Shown piece by piece: positions 26,462-35,899 of a DNA stretch of 64,000 nt (its first letter is position 1; each line of letters starts with the position of its first letter). The position numbers and the translations under genes are program-made. Below the pieces are notes generated by a model. The model was given only the letters and a program-made list of their open reading frames with translations, was not told the DNA's origin and ran no database searches. This DNA is from Mesorhizobium neociceri (GTDB lineage: Bacteria; Pseudomonadota; Alphaproteobacteria; Rhizobiales; Rhizobiaceae): assembly GCF_013520985.1 (NCBI RefSeq), contig NZ_JACDTY010000006.1, forward strand, positions 124,001 to 188,000, given 5' to 3'.

Positions 26462-27478
26462 TCAGTTCACGCGGCTGATGCAGAAATCGATGACGTCGAT
26501 CAGCGCCGATTTCTGCGGCGTCGCTTCCAGCGGCGCCAGCGCGTCGCGGGCGATCTCGCCGAAATGGCGGGCGCGGCCGATGGTGTCGGCGATGGCGCCG
26601 TGGCGGGTCATCAGGCCGATCGCCTTTTCCAATCCGGCATCGTCGGTGACATTGTCCTCGATGGCGCGCTTCCAGAAGGTGCGCTCGGCCTTGGTGCCGC
26701 GGCGATAGGCGAGGATGACGGGCAGCGTCACCTTGCCCTCGCGGAAATCGTCGCCGACATTCTTGCCCAGTTCCTGGCTGGAGCCGCCATAATCCAGCGC
26801 GTCATCGATGAGCTGGAAGGCAAGGCCGAGATTCATGCCGTAAGAGCGAAGCGCCGCGCGATCGTTGCGCGTCGCCAGCGCGATGACCGGCCCCACCTCG
26901 GCGGCGGCGGAAAACAGTGCCGCGGTCTTGGCCTTGATGACAGCGAAATGCTCATCCTCGGTGGTATCGAGGTTCTTGGCGGCGGCCAGCTGCATCACCT
27001 CGCCTTCGGCGATGATCGAAGCAGCGCTGGACAGGATGTCGAGCGCTTCCAGCGAGCCGACATCGACCATCATGCGAAAAGCCTGGCCGAGCAGGAAATC
27101 GCCGACCAGCACGCTTGCCTGGTTGCCCCAGATCATGCGGGCGGTCTTCTTGCCGCGGCGCATGCCGCTCTCGTCGACGACGTCGTCATGGAGCAGCGTG
27201 GCGGTGTGCATGAATTCGACCGAGGTGGCGAGCTTGACGTGGCCCTCGCCGGAATAGCCGAACATCTGGGCGGCGGCGAGCGTCAGCATCGGACGCAGCC
27301 TCTTGCCGCCCGACGAGATCAGATGGTTGGCCACCTCCGGGATCATCTCGACGTCGGAGCCGGCCTTGGACAGGATCAACTCGTTGACGCGCCCCATATC
27401 GGCTGCCGTCAGGTCGATGAGATCCTTGATGGAGGCGGGTTCCCGCTTCCCGTTTTCGATGTTGAGAACGACACCCAC
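26462..27478 (-). CDS. ispB: Polyprenyl (octaprenyl-type) diphosphate synthase
   Basis: 338-residue trans-prenyltransferase that builds the all-trans polyprenyl diphosphate for ubiquinone. Both Asp-rich motifs are present: DDVVD at about 98-102 in LLHDDVVDES, followed by GMRRGKKTAR, and DDALD in FQLIDDALDYGG; SGGKRLRPML near residue 56 binds isopentenyl diphosphate. Chain length (octa- or decaprenyl) cannot be read with certainty; in alphaproteobacteria decaprenyl is common. I chose the GTG at 27476-27478 with GGGAG 9 bases upstream, as no in-frame ATG fits. It supplies UbiA (11495-12478). Confidence 0.92.
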   Translation of the reverse strand: MGVVLNIENGKREPASIKDLIDLTAADMGRVNELILSKAGSDVEMIPEVANHLISSGGKRLRPMLTLAAAQMFGYSGEGHVKLATSVEFMHTATLLHDDVVDESGMRRGKKTARMIWGNQASVLVGDFLLGQAFRMMVDVGSLEALDILSSAASIIAEGEVMQLAAAKNLDTTEDEHFAVIKAKTAALFSAAAEVGPVIALATRNDRAALRSYGMNLGLAFQLIDDALDYGGSSQELGKNVGDDFREGKVTLPVILAYRRGTKAERTFWKRAIEDNVTDDAGLEKAIGLMTRHGAIADTIGRARHFGEIARDALAPLEATPQKSALIDVIDFCISRVN

Positions 27479-27678
27479 CAACAAACACTCCCGTCTTTGA
27501 TCACGCGTGCGACGGCACCCTGGTCCCGGTACAGACTCTAGGGCGGCACATACGGGCACGGCAAGAGGCGAATTGGCGCGGCTGCGGTGACGGCGTGTCA
27601 ACCCTTGGAGCCGCTTCACACGTTTCGGCATCATGCTCCAGCGTTTACATCAACGGCGCAACCTGCGAACTTCGTCCG

Positions 27679-27903
27679 ATGATAGAACTCATCCGCACCA
27701 ACGATGCCGTGATCATTTCCTTTGTCGAATCGCTGATGCGCGATGCCGGCATCGTCTTTTTCGTCGCCGATCAGAATATGAGCATACTTGACGGCTCGGT
27801 CGGCATCCTGCCGCGGCGCGTCATGGTCGACGCCGACCAGGCTGATCAGGCGCGGCGCATACTGACCGACGCCGGCATCGCCAACGAAATCCGCCGGAAA
27901 TAA
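27679..27903 (+). CDS. DUF2007 domain protein
   Basis: 74-residue protein of the DUF2007 family (putative signal-transducing protein). MIELIRTNDAVIISFVESLM, then GIVFFVADQNMS and RRVMVDADQADQARRIL form the compact alpha-beta fold typical of the family. Its stop TAA overlaps the ATG of the methyltransferase gene (TAATG), so the two are translationally coupled. It is divergent from the polyprenyl synthase gene. Biochemical role unknown. Confidence 0.85.
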   Translation: MIELIRTNDAVIISFVESLMRDAGIVFFVADQNMSILDGSVGILPRRVMVDADQADQARRILTDAGIANEIRRK

Positions 27904-28700
27904 TGGCCGCGCCCGGCGCCGCCTCCGTCACGGACACGCCGGCCCACACGGTCGATGCCTTCCATCGCGGCCGCTTCTGGCTGGTGCAGCCGAGGACCGG
28001 CCATCGCGCCGGCATGGACGCCATGATGCTGGCAGCAGCCGTACCGTCAACCTTTGCCGGGCGGCTGGCCGATTTCGGCGCCGGCGCGGGTGCGGCGGGC
28101 CTTGCAGTGCTGTCGCGCTGTCCGGCGGCCGAGGTCGTGCTTGTCGAACGTTCGACCGAGATGGCGGGCTTCGCCGCAACCACGCTCGCCCATCCCGGCA
28201 ATGCGCATCTCGGCAACCGCGCCTCGGTCCTTGCCGCTGACGTCACACTGTCGGGCCGGTCGCGTGGCGAAGCTGGGCTTGCCGACAATTCCTTCGATTT
28301 CGTCATCATGAACCCGCCCTTCAACGCTGCAGAGGACCGCGCCACACCCGATCCGCTGCGCCGGCAGGCGCATGTGATGGAAGAGGGGCTGTTCGAAAGC
28401 TGGATCCGAAGTGCGGCCGCCGTGGCAAAGCCGCGTGGTGGCCTGGCCGTCATCGCGCGGCCGGAACAGCTTGGCGATCTTCTCGGGGCCATGTCAGGCC
28501 GCTTCGGCGACGCCGAGATGCTGGCCGTCCATCCACGCCCGGAAGCAGCCGCGATCCGCATTGTGGTCAGGGCAGCACTCGGCGCACGTGGAAAACTGTC
28601 GATCCGCCCGCCACTGATGCTGCACGCCGAGACCGGCGACGGCCCGTCGGAACGCACCGAGATGATCAACAACGGACTGGCATCGCTGTTCGGCGATTGA
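27903..28700 (+). CDS. Class I SAM methyltransferase, TrmN6/YfiC-like
   Basis: 265-residue SAM-dependent methyltransferase. The glycine-rich SAM loop LADFGAGAGAAGLAVLSR (about residues 56-73), the acidic strand VVLVERS, and the NPPF catalytic motif in FVIMNPPFNAAE (about 137) mark an N6-adenine or exocyclic-amine methyltransferase. The set resembles TrmN6, which modifies A37 of tRNA1-Val, but related enzymes act on other RNAs. The ATG overlaps the DUF2007 stop by one base. Confidence 0.85.
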   Translation: MAAPGAASVTDTPAHTVDAFHRGRFWLVQPRTGHRAGMDAMMLAAAVPSTFAGRLADFGAGAGAAGLAVLSRCPAAEVVLVERSTEMAGFAATTLAHPGNAHLGNRASVLAADVTLSGRSRGEAGLADNSFDFVIMNPPFNAAEDRATPDPLRRQAHVMEEGLFESWIRSAAAVAKPRGGLAVIARPEQLGDLLGAMSGRFGDAEMLAVHPRPEAAAIRIVVRAALGARGKLSIRPPLMLHAETGDGPSERTEMINNGLASLFGD

Positions 28701-28866
28701 TTTTGTGCTGAGCATACCCGTTGTTGCGACATGCATTCGCCCCAAAACCGCGGCATTGCCGTTGGCCAGCAAATCCCTACATGCCCAGAGCAAGATCCGC
28801 GCCGCCCGAGGAATTTCTTCCAAAACTGATCTATCTTGCTCTTTTGCCACTGGAGACAGCCACCTC

Positions 28867-29724
28867 GTGAAACGACTTTTCAACCGCCTGCTGCCGAAAT
28901 CCTGGCGCTCCAGCATCGTCACTATTCCCGTCATCAGGCTGCACGGCACCATCATGGCCGGCGGGGGCCAGTTCCGGCCGACCCTGTCGCTCGCCTCCAC
29001 CGCCGCCCTCATCGAAAAGGCATTCCTGTTCGACGCGCCCGCCGTCGCCATCTCCATCAATTCGCCGGGCGGTTCGCCGGTGCAGTCGCGGCTGATCTTC
29101 AAGCGCATCCGCGATCTCGCGGTCGAGAAGAACAAAAAAGTGCTGGTCTTCGTCGAGGATGTGGCGGCCTCGGGCGGCTACATGATCGCGGTTGCCGGCG
29201 ACGAGATCTTTGCCGATCCGTCTTCCATCGTCGGTTCGATCGGTGTCGTGTCGGCCTCATTCGGTTTTCCCGAACTGATGAAGAAGATTGGCGTCGAGCG
29301 GCGCGTCCACACCGCCGGCCAGAACAAGGCGGTGCTCGACCCGTTCAAGCCGGAGAAAAAGGAAGACGTCGAGCGGCTGAAGGCGCTGCAACTTGAGGTG
29401 CACGAGACCTTTATCGACCTGGTCAAGGAGCGCCGCGGCACCAAACTGAAGGACGATCCGGACCTGTTCACCGGCCTGTTCTGGACCGGCAAGAAGGGAC
29501 TGGAGCTTGGCCTCGTCGATGCTTTGAGCGACATGCGCACGGTGCTGAAGACCCGCTTTGGCGCGAAAACCCAGCTCAGGCTGGTCACCGCGCCGCGTGG
29601 CCTTTTCGGCCGCATCGGCTTGTTCGGCTCAAGCTTTTCAGCGCCGGACATCGCTGCTGCCGCCGCCAGCGGCGTGATCGATGCGGCGGAAGAGCGCGCA
29701 TTGTGGTCGCGCTTCGGGCTTTGA
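28867..29724 (+). CDS. S49-family serine peptidase (SppA type)
   Basis: 285-residue short-form signal-peptide peptidase. It shows ISINSPGGSPVQSRLI (about 63-78), the nucleophile Ser near 102 in VEDVAASGGYMIA, SSIVGSIGVVSASFGF and VERRVHTAGQNKAVLDPF, all typical of S49. A single SppA domain of this size would form oligomers; there is no clear N-terminal membrane anchor, so it may be cytoplasmic or peripheral. The start is GTG 28867 with GGAGA upstream; an earlier in-frame start would add 54 unrelated residues. The preceding 166 bases hold nothing I recognise. Confidence 0.9.
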   Translation: MKRLFNRLLPKSWRSSIVTIPVIRLHGTIMAGGGQFRPTLSLASTAALIEKAFLFDAPAVAISINSPGGSPVQSRLIFKRIRDLAVEKNKKVLVFVEDVAASGGYMIAVAGDEIFADPSSIVGSIGVVSASFGFPELMKKIGVERRVHTAGQNKAVLDPFKPEKKEDVERLKALQLEVHETFIDLVKERRGTKLKDDPDLFTGLFWTGKKGLELGLVDALSDMRTVLKTRFGAKTQLRLVTAPRGLFGRIGLFGSSFSAPDIAAAAASGVIDAAEERALWSRFGL

Positions 29725-29807
29725 AAACGCGGGGAAAGCGTCTAGCATAATCGCCGACTAACCCGACCCGGCCGCCTTTGCCGCCTTGCGAGGGAGGAGT
29801 TTTGAGA

Positions 29808-29993
29808 ATGCCACAGATCATTTTCTTCGCAGTCGTCGGCGCCGCCGCGTATTTCGGCTACCGCACCTTCGTCCGTGAGGCCGAACGCGTGACCGCCAAG
29901 GTGCGGCGCACCGAAAAGCAGGCGGCCAACGGCGCCAACGGCACGCTGGTCAAGGATCCGAAGACCGGCGAATACCGCCTGGCCAAGGACTGA
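29808..29993 (+). CDS. Small single-span membrane protein
   Basis: 61 residues: a hydrophobic N-terminal segment (PQIIFFAVVGAAAYFGYRTF) followed by a basic and then polar tail ending in LVKDPKTGEYRLAKD. GGAGG lies upstream of the ATG at 29808, which is a strong sign of translation. An in-frame ATG 10 codons earlier is less well placed. It sits between sppA-type and ispE genes on the same strand. The tail motif KDPKTGEYR recurs in short rhizobial membrane proteins as I remember them; function unknown. Confidence 0.75.
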   Translation: MPQIIFFAVVGAAAYFGYRTFVREAERVTAKVRRTEKQAANGANGTLVKDPKTGEYRLAKD

Positions 29994-30019
29994 ACATCAT
30001 CCCGCTTGCAGCTGACACA

Positions 30020-30913
30020 GTGGATGTCTCGGCACGGACGCGGCTGGCACCCGCCAAGATAAATCTGGCGCTGCATGTCACCGGCAGGCGCGCCGATGGC
30101 TATCATTTGCTTGAAAGTCTCGCCGTCTTCACCCGCTTCGGCGACAGGGTCGAGATCGAGCCCGCCGAGGTCGACCGTCTCTCCGTATCGGGCCGCTATG
30201 CCTCTTCTGTGCCTATCGACGACAGCAATCTGGCGGTGAAGGCGCGCGAGGCGCTGCGCAGCCAGGCAGGCCAGCAGAGCACGCCTCCGGTTGCCATCCG
30301 ACTGGAGAAGAACCTGCCGGTCGCCTCCGGCGTCGGCGGCGGTTCGAGCGACGCGGCGGCGGTTTTGCACGGTCTCGTCCGGACCTGGGGGCTCGACATC
30401 GGCGAGGCCGAACTGGCGCGGATCGGTCTCACGCTCGGCGCCGACGTTCCGATGTGTTTTTCGGCAAAACCACTGGTCGCGCGCGGTGTCGGGGACGAGC
30501 TGTCGCTGGTGCCGGATTTTCCCGCGCTGGCGCTCGTCCTGGTCAATCCCGGCGTCGCCGTCTCGACACCCGAGGTATTCAACACACTTGAGAAACGCGA
30601 CAATGACGGGTTGCCGCCCTTGCCCCGCGCATTTGACTTCCACAGCGTCCGCAACTGGCTGGAGATCACCCGCAACGATCTCGAGGCCCCGGCGCAGGCG
30701 ATACAGCCGCCCATCGGCAGAGCGCTTTCGCTGCTGAACAGGGCCGGATCAGGATTTTCACGCATGTCCGGCTCCGGCGCGACATGCTTCGGGCTGTTCG
30801 AAACCGGCAATGTCGCCAAGCGTGCCGCCGCCGAGATTCGAAGCCGCGAACCGGACTGGTTTGTCGCGGCGACGCGCAGCATCGCGTCGGAGGGAGCCGA
30901 TGGCCAAAATTGA
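30020..30913 (+). CDS. ispE: 4-(Cytidine 5'-diphospho)-2-C-methyl-D-erythritol kinase
   Basis: 297-residue GHMP kinase of the MEP isoprenoid pathway, phosphorylating CDP-methylerythritol. LAPAKINLALHVTGRRADGY at the N-terminus and the ATP loop PVASGVGGGSSDAAA (about 100-114) are diagnostic; LGADVPMCF and SGSGATCFGLF close the active site. The start is GTG 30020; the ATG at 30023 is out of frame. It overlaps the following moaB-type gene by 14 bases. Its product feeds the prenyl synthase and UbiA encoded elsewhere in this window. Confidence 0.95.
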   Translation: MDVSARTRLAPAKINLALHVTGRRADGYHLLESLAVFTRFGDRVEIEPAEVDRLSVSGRYASSVPIDDSNLAVKAREALRSQAGQQSTPPVAIRLEKNLPVASGVGGGSSDAAAVLHGLVRTWGLDIGEAELARIGLTLGADVPMCFSAKPLVARGVGDELSLVPDFPALALVLVNPGVAVSTPEVFNTLEKRDNDGLPPLPRAFDFHSVRNWLEITRNDLEAPAQAIQPPIGRALSLLNRAGSGFSRMSGSGATCFGLFETGNVAKRAAAEIRSREPDWFVAATRSIASEGADGQN

Positions 30914-31454
30914 CGAGAGCCGCCCCTTCATCCCGGTGCGCATCGCGGTGCTGACGGTTTCCGATACGCGCAGCCTTGCCGATGACAAATCCGGCCAGAC
31001 GCTGGCCGACCGCATAACCGAGGCCGGCCATGTGTTGGCCGCCCGCGACATCGTCACCGACGATCGCGAGAAAATCCGCGATACGGTTCTGGCGTGGTCG
31101 CAGGACAAAAATATCGATGTCGTCATCACCACCGGCGGCACCGGTTTTACCGGCCGCGACGTGACGCCGGAGGCGCTGGAGCCGATCTTCGAAAAGCGCA
31201 TGGACGGCTTCTCCGAAGTGTTCCACCGCATTTCCTACGACAAGATCGGCACCTCGACGGTGCAGAGCCGTGCCACCGGCGGCGTCGTCAACGCCACCTT
31301 CGTCTTCGTGCTGCCGGGCTCGCCCGGCGCCTGCAAGGATGCCTGGGACGGCATTTTGAAGCCGCAGCTCGACTACCGCCACATGCCCTGCAACTTCGTC
31401 GAGATCATGCCACGCCTGGACGAGCATTTGCGGCGCAGCAAGGCCGGTTCATAA
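30900..31454 (+). CDS. moaB: MoaB/Mog-type molybdopterin biosynthesis protein
   Basis: 184-residue protein of the MoaB/Mog fold, which adenylylates molybdopterin during molybdenum cofactor synthesis. RIAVLTVSDTRSLADDKSG, the nucleotide-binding TTGGTGFTGRDVTPEAL, GTSTVQSRATGG and VFVLPGSPGACKDAW are all conserved. The ATG at 30900 has GGAGG upstream and starts inside the end of ispE, so the two are coupled. MoaB against MogA cannot be settled from sequence alone; no other moa gene is near. Confidence 0.88.
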   Translation: MAKIDESRPFIPVRIAVLTVSDTRSLADDKSGQTLADRITEAGHVLAARDIVTDDREKIRDTVLAWSQDKNIDVVITTGGTGFTGRDVTPEALEPIFEKRMDGFSEVFHRISYDKIGTSTVQSRATGGVVNATFVFVLPGSPGACKDAWDGILKPQLDYRHMPCNFVEIMPRLDEHLRRSKAGS

Positions 31455-31583
31455 ACCAAGGCAAAGTGCCGGCCGCGCGCCGCCTTTGTCAGGCAGAATG
31501 ACGCTTGGACCTTCGAAGGATCATTTGCTGCAGGCTGCCAGGCGGGTAATCTGCCGCCAAGGTGCTTGGGACGGAAAGATGCC

Positions 31584-32018
31584 ATGAGTGAGTACCGCGG
31601 CGGTTGCCATTGCGGCAACATTCACCTGACGTTTGAAACCGGGATCGAGCCGTCAGAGATGGAGATCCGCGCCTGCCAATGCGCGTTCTGCGTCCGGCAT
31701 GGCTCGCGTGCTGCCGCCGATCCGCTCGGGCTGTTGATCGTCACGGTCGAGGACGAAGCCTGCTTGCACCGATACCGGTTCGGATTGCGCACCGCCGACT
31801 ATCTCATCTGCCGGGACTGCGGTGTCTATGTCGCGGCCGTCACCACCGATGGCGGCGACCCCAGGGCGATCGTCATCGTCAATGCGCTGGACGACCGGCT
31901 GCGGTTCAGCCGCGAGCCGGTCCCAATGGACTACGATGCCGAGAGCCGCGACGGCCGCATGGCCCGGCGACAGGCGCGCTGGATGCCGGTGGAGATCCGC
32001 TCCGCCGTCAGCGGATAA
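31584..32018 (+). CDS. GFA/CENP-V-fold zinc protein (DUF6151-like)
   Basis: 144 residues with the GFA zinc-binding pattern: GGCHCGN at the N-terminus, CQCAFC about 30 residues on, and CRDCG later, three Cys pairs in the right order and spacing for a structural and a catalytic zinc. The fold is shared with glutathione-dependent formaldehyde-activating enzymes, but many members have other or unknown substrates. GGAAAG lies upstream of the ATG at 31584. Its 3' end overlaps the converging PhyH-like gene by 11 bases. Confidence 0.82.
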   Translation: MSEYRGGCHCGNIHLTFETGIEPSEMEIRACQCAFCVRHGSRAAADPLGLLIVTVEDEACLHRYRFGLRTADYLICRDCGVYVAAVTTDGGDPRAIVIVNALDDRLRFSREPVPMDYDAESRDGRMARRQARWMPVEIRSAVSG

Positions 32019-32982
32019 CCGGTTCGCCGTGGAAGCGGCGGCGAGACGGGGGCGACACGCCGAAGCCGACCTCCATCATAAGCCGCGGCGTGCGCGACGG
32101 CACGGTGCCCATGTGGAAGCCGAACGGGTCCTCGACGAAACCGAGACCGGCCTCGCCGGTCAGCGTAACCGGACTGTCGTCGCCATAGACCTTGAGCACG
32201 TCTTCGGCCGGATGGCCGACCAGCAGCGTCAGCTGGTGCCTGAGGCTGCGCCTGTTGTGGCTGCCTTTGACATAGACATGCGGGCCGGTGCCGGCATCGC
32301 AGGGCTTCAAATAGAAGAAGAATTTCAGCATGCGCCAGTCGTCGAGATCGAAATGGTACTTGCCGAGCGAGGCGAGGTTCCTGTCGGCGTCGGAAGCCTC
32401 GCCGGTCGGAAAGCTCCACCAGACACGTGTGGTGATCAGCTTTGCCTGCCCGCCCAGATAGTTCTGGGCGATGTCGAGCAACAGCGGATCATTCTGGATG
32501 GCGAGCGCGGCCCTGCAGCCGAGGATGCGCTCGAAATAATGGCCGCTGAGCAAGGAGCGGCCGAACCGCTTCTCGGCTTCTGCGTGTTCCCCGGGCATGA
32601 ATTCGAGCCGGCGATCGAAATTGCCGAAGCATGGCGCGCTCTGCGCGAAGCTGGCGATCTCCTCATGGATCGCCTTCGGCAGCACCAGTCCGGAGAACAA
32701 CCCGTCGGTGCGCAGCGTTTCGACGATCGACTTGAGCTCGACGCTCCTGAACATCGTAGCTCCGGCACTTTGCGCCGGGCGCGCGGCTTTGGCGCCCAGC
32801 CAGTGCAGCTTGCGCGCCGGCATGGTGCGGGCAAGCATGAACATCGGCAGCCAGGCCGGGTTCTCGCGCAGGTCGGACAGATAGGTCGGTATCCGCGCGG
32901 CAATGCGGCGCAACAGGCTACCGTTGCGGGCAATGGCTTCCAGGCTGGCAGCGCCGGATTTGTCAGGGGTCAAAAGGTTCAT
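32008..32982 (-). CDS. PhyH-like Fe(II)/2-oxoglutarate oxygenase, third paralogue
   Basis: 324-residue protein with a distant PhyH fold. His210-x-Asp212 in KYHFDLDDW and His290 in FHMGTVPSR, followed by Arg in SRTPRLMME, make a complete facial triad; AGTGPHVYVKGSH is the typical strand. An N-terminal 90-residue region (RIAARIPTYLSDLRENPAWL) is extra. GAGGA lies upstream of the ATG at 32980-32982. It converges on the GFA gene and is not close in sequence to the other two PhyH-like genes of this window. Substrate unknown. Confidence 0.78.
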   Translation of the reverse strand: MNLLTPDKSGAASLEAIARNGSLLRRIAARIPTYLSDLRENPAWLPMFMLARTMPARKLHWLGAKAARPAQSAGATMFRSVELKSIVETLRTDGLFSGLVLPKAIHEEIASFAQSAPCFGNFDRRLEFMPGEHAEAEKRFGRSLLSGHYFERILGCRAALAIQNDPLLLDIAQNYLGGQAKLITTRVWWSFPTGEASDADRNLASLGKYHFDLDDWRMLKFFFYLKPCDAGTGPHVYVKGSHNRRSLRHQLTLLVGHPAEDVLKVYGDDSPVTLTGEAGLGFVEDPFGFHMGTVPSRTPRLMMEVGFGVSPPSRRRFHGEPVIR

Positions 32983-33167
32983 TGGGGTCCTCAGGTATGA
33001 ACGGCAGCGGACGAAACGTCGATTTCCACCGCTCCCGCATTACCCAGACCCGATATCCCGCATCAATGAGATGCTAATCCCGCGTCAGTTTTTGTGCAAT
33101 GCACAATAAGCTTTCGCGGTGAAAAAGAGGACGATCCTATGCAGCGTGCCAATGCTTGGAAACGTCA

Positions 33168-33222
33168 GCGCCGCCCCTCATCCGCCTGCCGGCACCTTCT
33201 CCCCGTAGAACGGGGAGAAGGG
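33168..33222. repeat. Half copy of hairpin repeat family A
   Basis: GCCGCCCCTCATCCGCCTGC is followed by a short hairpin with arms CTTCTCCCCGT and ACGGGGAGAAG. It matches the left half of the full elements at 49012-49187 and 59368-59548. Confidence 0.7.
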
Positions 33223-33229
33223 AGAAACA

Positions 33230-33733
33230 TCACTTCTTCGGCGCCACCCAGATTTCGGCATCCAGTCGCCTGGAGGCAAGGCCGCGCGCAAGGGCTTCGG
33301 CGCTGTGCGCGTTCTTCGACAGGGCGGCGGCCTGGCGCTTGCTGATGACCAGCCCTTCGGCCAGCGCCCGGTTTCCCTGGAGCACCCGCGCCAGGAACGG
33401 CGTGCGGCTGCCGCGCGCACGGGAAAAGCGCGCCGGCATGGTTTGCCGCGCCGTGTGGGCGACAACCTCGTCGATCCAGCCTTCCGAAAGTCGCGCGCCG
33501 GGTTCCAGAAACAGCAGCCAGTCGCCTTTCGCCTGCCTGATCCCTGCGGCAATGCCGCCGGCGACAAAGTGGCAGCCGGCGTGATCGGCGACACGATGCG
33601 TCTGGTCGGTCGAGCCGGTGTCGCAGACGATGACGTCGCGCACCACGCCCTCGACCGCGCCGCCGATAAGCGAGGCGAGCGTGCGGGCAAGGCCCTCTTC
33701 GTCATCACGGGTTTCGATGAGAACGCTGAGCAT
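33230..33733 (-). CDS. Family 2-like glycosyltransferase, short
   Basis: 167 residues. MLSVLIETRDDEEGLARTL and DVIVCDTGSTDQT are the first strands of a GT-A fold (the CDTGSTD region takes the place of the usual DDGS), and GDWLLFLEPGARL corresponds to the D-x-D-bearing segment, although the second acidic residue is not where expected. It is much shorter than normal GT2 enzymes, so it may be a minimal domain or lack the acceptor part. The ATG at 33731-33733 was chosen for homology with GT2 starts. It is divergent from the radical SAM gene. Confidence 0.72.
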   Translation of the reverse strand: MLSVLIETRDDEEGLARTLASLIGGAVEGVVRDVIVCDTGSTDQTHRVADHAGCHFVAGGIAAGIRQAKGDWLLFLEPGARLSEGWIDEVVAHTARQTMPARFSRARGSRTPFLARVLQGNRALAEGLVISKRQAAALSKNAHSAEALARGLASRRLDAEIWVAPKK

Positions 33734-33831
33734 TTCAGCCGAATAGCGGAAAGCCTCACGAAGCGCCAGTTTTGCATCGCACGGCAAAAAAGTTCTTGCT
33801 TTGTTCTCATCGGCAAAATAGGATTATTTTC

Positions 33832-35037
33832 ATGAACAGACCGATTCGACAGCCGGCCGACAGTCCTTGGGAGAGGGCAAAGATGGAACATATCGTGCGT
33901 GCGGACATTGCAGCGTTCGGAGCAGGACGAGCCGAGATGGCCAATGCCATGATCGAACAGAGTGGCATGCGCGTCCGTCCGGACCGCAACCGCGGCCGTT
34001 CGGCCGGCATCAATCCGTCCGGGCGCTTCGAGCCGGTCAGCCGGCATGTGTTCGACGATGGCTGGAATTCGCTGGAGGAACTGCCGCCGTTCAAGACCGA
34101 GGTTCAGGTCGAGAAGCCGCGCACCATCATCACCCGCAACGAATCGCCCGACATCTCCTTCGACCGCTCGATCAATCCCTATCGCGGCTGCGAGCATGGC
34201 TGCGTCTATTGCTTCGCGCGGCCGACGCATTCCTTCATGGGCCTGTCGCCGGGGCTGGATTTCGAATCGAAGCTGTTTGCCAAGCCGGATGCGGCGCGGC
34301 TGCTCGACAAGGAACTGTCGAAGGACGGCTACCAGCCGCGCACCATTGCCATCGGCACCAACACCGATCCCTACCAGCCGATCGAGAAACAATACCGGAT
34401 CATGCGCGAGATCCTCGAAGTGCTGGAGGCGCGCGGCCATCCGGTCGGCATCGTCACCAAATCCCATCTGGTGACGCGCGACATCGACATCTTGTCGCGT
34501 ATGGCCGAACGCGGGCTGGCCAAGGTGGCGCTGTCGGTGACAACGATGGACCGCATGCTGGCGCGCACGATGGAGCCCCGCGCGTCGACGCCGACCAAGC
34601 GGCTGGAGGCGATTAGGCAGCTCTCGGATGCCGGCATTCCGGCCTCGGTGATGGTGGCGCCGATCATCCCCGGCCTGACCGACCAGGAGATGGAGCGCAT
34701 CCTCGATTCGGCACGCGCCGCCGGCGCGCGTGAAGCCGGCTATGTCATTCTGCGGCTGCCGCTCGAAGTGGCGCCGATCTTCAAGGACTGGCTGCTGCGC
34801 CATTATCCCGATCGCTACCGGCATGTGATGTCGCTGATCCGTTCGATGCGCGACGGCAAGGATTACGATTCGGAATGGGGCAAGCGCATGAAAGGCGCCG
34901 GACCCTATGCCTGGCAGATCGGCCGACGCTTCGAGATCACTGCCAAGCGGCTCGGCCTCAACGCCGAACGGCGAACACTGAGAACCGATCATTTTGTCGC
35001 AGCCGCCAACGCAACCGAGCAGCTGATGCTGCTCTGA
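33832..35037 (+). CDS. PA0069-family radical SAM protein
   Basis: 401-residue radical SAM enzyme related to the spore photoproduct lyase-like Rv2578c/PA0069 group. The 4Fe-4S motif is NPYRGCEHGCVYCFARP (C-x3-C-x2-C). TIAIGTNTDPYQPIEKQ, GIVTKSHLVTRDID and VSVTTMD-type strands (ALSVTTMDR) of the partial TIM barrel follow, with the PIIPGLTD and GYVILRLPLEVAPIF segments near the end. Its reaction is unknown; a DNA or nucleotide repair role is sometimes suggested. I used ATG 33832; ATG 33883, with GAGGG upstream, is a good alternative. Confidence 0.9.
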   Translation: MNRPIRQPADSPWERAKMEHIVRADIAAFGAGRAEMANAMIEQSGMRVRPDRNRGRSAGINPSGRFEPVSRHVFDDGWNSLEELPPFKTEVQVEKPRTIITRNESPDISFDRSINPYRGCEHGCVYCFARPTHSFMGLSPGLDFESKLFAKPDAARLLDKELSKDGYQPRTIAIGTNTDPYQPIEKQYRIMREILEVLEARGHPVGIVTKSHLVTRDIDILSRMAERGLAKVALSVTTMDRMLARTMEPRASTPTKRLEAIRQLSDAGIPASVMVAPIIPGLTDQEMERILDSARAAGAREAGYVILRLPLEVAPIFKDWLLRHYPDRYRHVMSLIRSMRDGKDYDSEWGKRMKGAGPYAWQIGRRFEITAKRLGLNAERRTLRTDHFVAAANATEQLMLL

Positions 35038-35188
35038 AATCATCGCCGGTCTGCCTTAGTGGCTGGCAGGCAACAAGAATCCCGTCCGGCCTGTCCCCCG
35101 GCCTGCAGACGGTGCCCTCCCGGTCTTGCCCCACCTGACCCTGGAGGGACTTGCGGAGAATCGGAGCCGATGCGAACCTCGCCGCAAC

Positions 35189-35884
35189 ATGGCTCGCGCG
35201 CGTTCCGATTCTCCGCTTCTTTTCGAAATCGTCGAGAAGCCCGACTTCTCCTTCGAGACGAAGGCGATGGCCGAAGGTCTGTGGCCGGTGGCAGGCATGG
35301 ACGAGGCCGGCCGCGGTCCGCTGGCCGGGCCGGTGGTGGCGGCGGCGGTGATCCTCGATCCCGCCAACATTCCCGACGGCCTAGACGATTCCAAACGGCT
35401 CAACCATTTGCAGCGCGAGGCGCTGTTCCTGAAAATCCTCGGCTCCGCGCTCGGCGTGTCGATAGCCTCGGTCAGTGCCGAAGGCATCGACGGCAGCAAC
35501 ATCCTCAAGGCCAGCCTGGAGGCGATGCGCCGCGCCCTTGCCGGCCTGCCGATACAGGCAAAGCTGGCCCTGGCCGATGGCCGCGACGTACCGCCGGGCC
35601 TCATCTGCGAAGGCCGCGCGCTGGTAAAAGGCGACCAGCGCTCGCAGTCGATCGCCGCCGCCTCGATCGTCGCCAAGGTGATGCGCGACCGCATGATGTG
35701 CGGCTGCGGCAGCCACCACGAACGCTATGGGTTCGAAGTCCATATGGGCTACGCCACGGTGCGGCACCGCACCGCGATCGAAGCGCACGGCCCGGTGGCA
35801 AGACTGCACCGCGCGTCGTTCGCGCCGTTCAGGCTGGGTGGCGTTGAGGTGGTGGAAGAAGAGGGTTTTGCCGGGTTGGAGTGA
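35189..35884 (+). CDS. rnhB: Ribonuclease HII
   Basis: 231-residue RNase HII that cuts at ribonucleotides in DNA-RNA hybrids. The catalytic D-E pair is at about 38-39 in [44 protein letters not shown] and the third Asp in [16 protein letters not shown] follow, and the C-terminal [16 protein letters not shown] is conserved. ATG 35189 fits the family N-terminus; an upstream in-frame ATG adds 21 unlikely residues. It stands alone, ending before a family B repeat. Confidence 0.95.
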   Translation: MARARSDSPLLFEIVEKPDFSFETKAMAEGLWPVAGMDEAGRGPLAGPVVAAAVILDPANIPDGLDDSKRLNHLQREALFLKILGSALGVSIASVSAEGIDGSNILKASLEAMRRALAGLPIQAKLALADGRDVPPGLICEGRALVKGDQRSQSIAAASIVAKVMRDRMMCGCGSHHERYGFEVHMGYATVRHRTAIEAHGPVARLHRASFAPFRLGGVEVVEEEGFAGLE

Positions 35885-35899
35885 GCTGGCGGCACAGCT

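Noticed and set aside
33178..35043. Very long minus-strand frame spanning the radical SAM and glycosyltransferase genes
   Set aside because: It runs antisense to the radical SAM gene and in a different frame through the glycosyltransferase; no family match.
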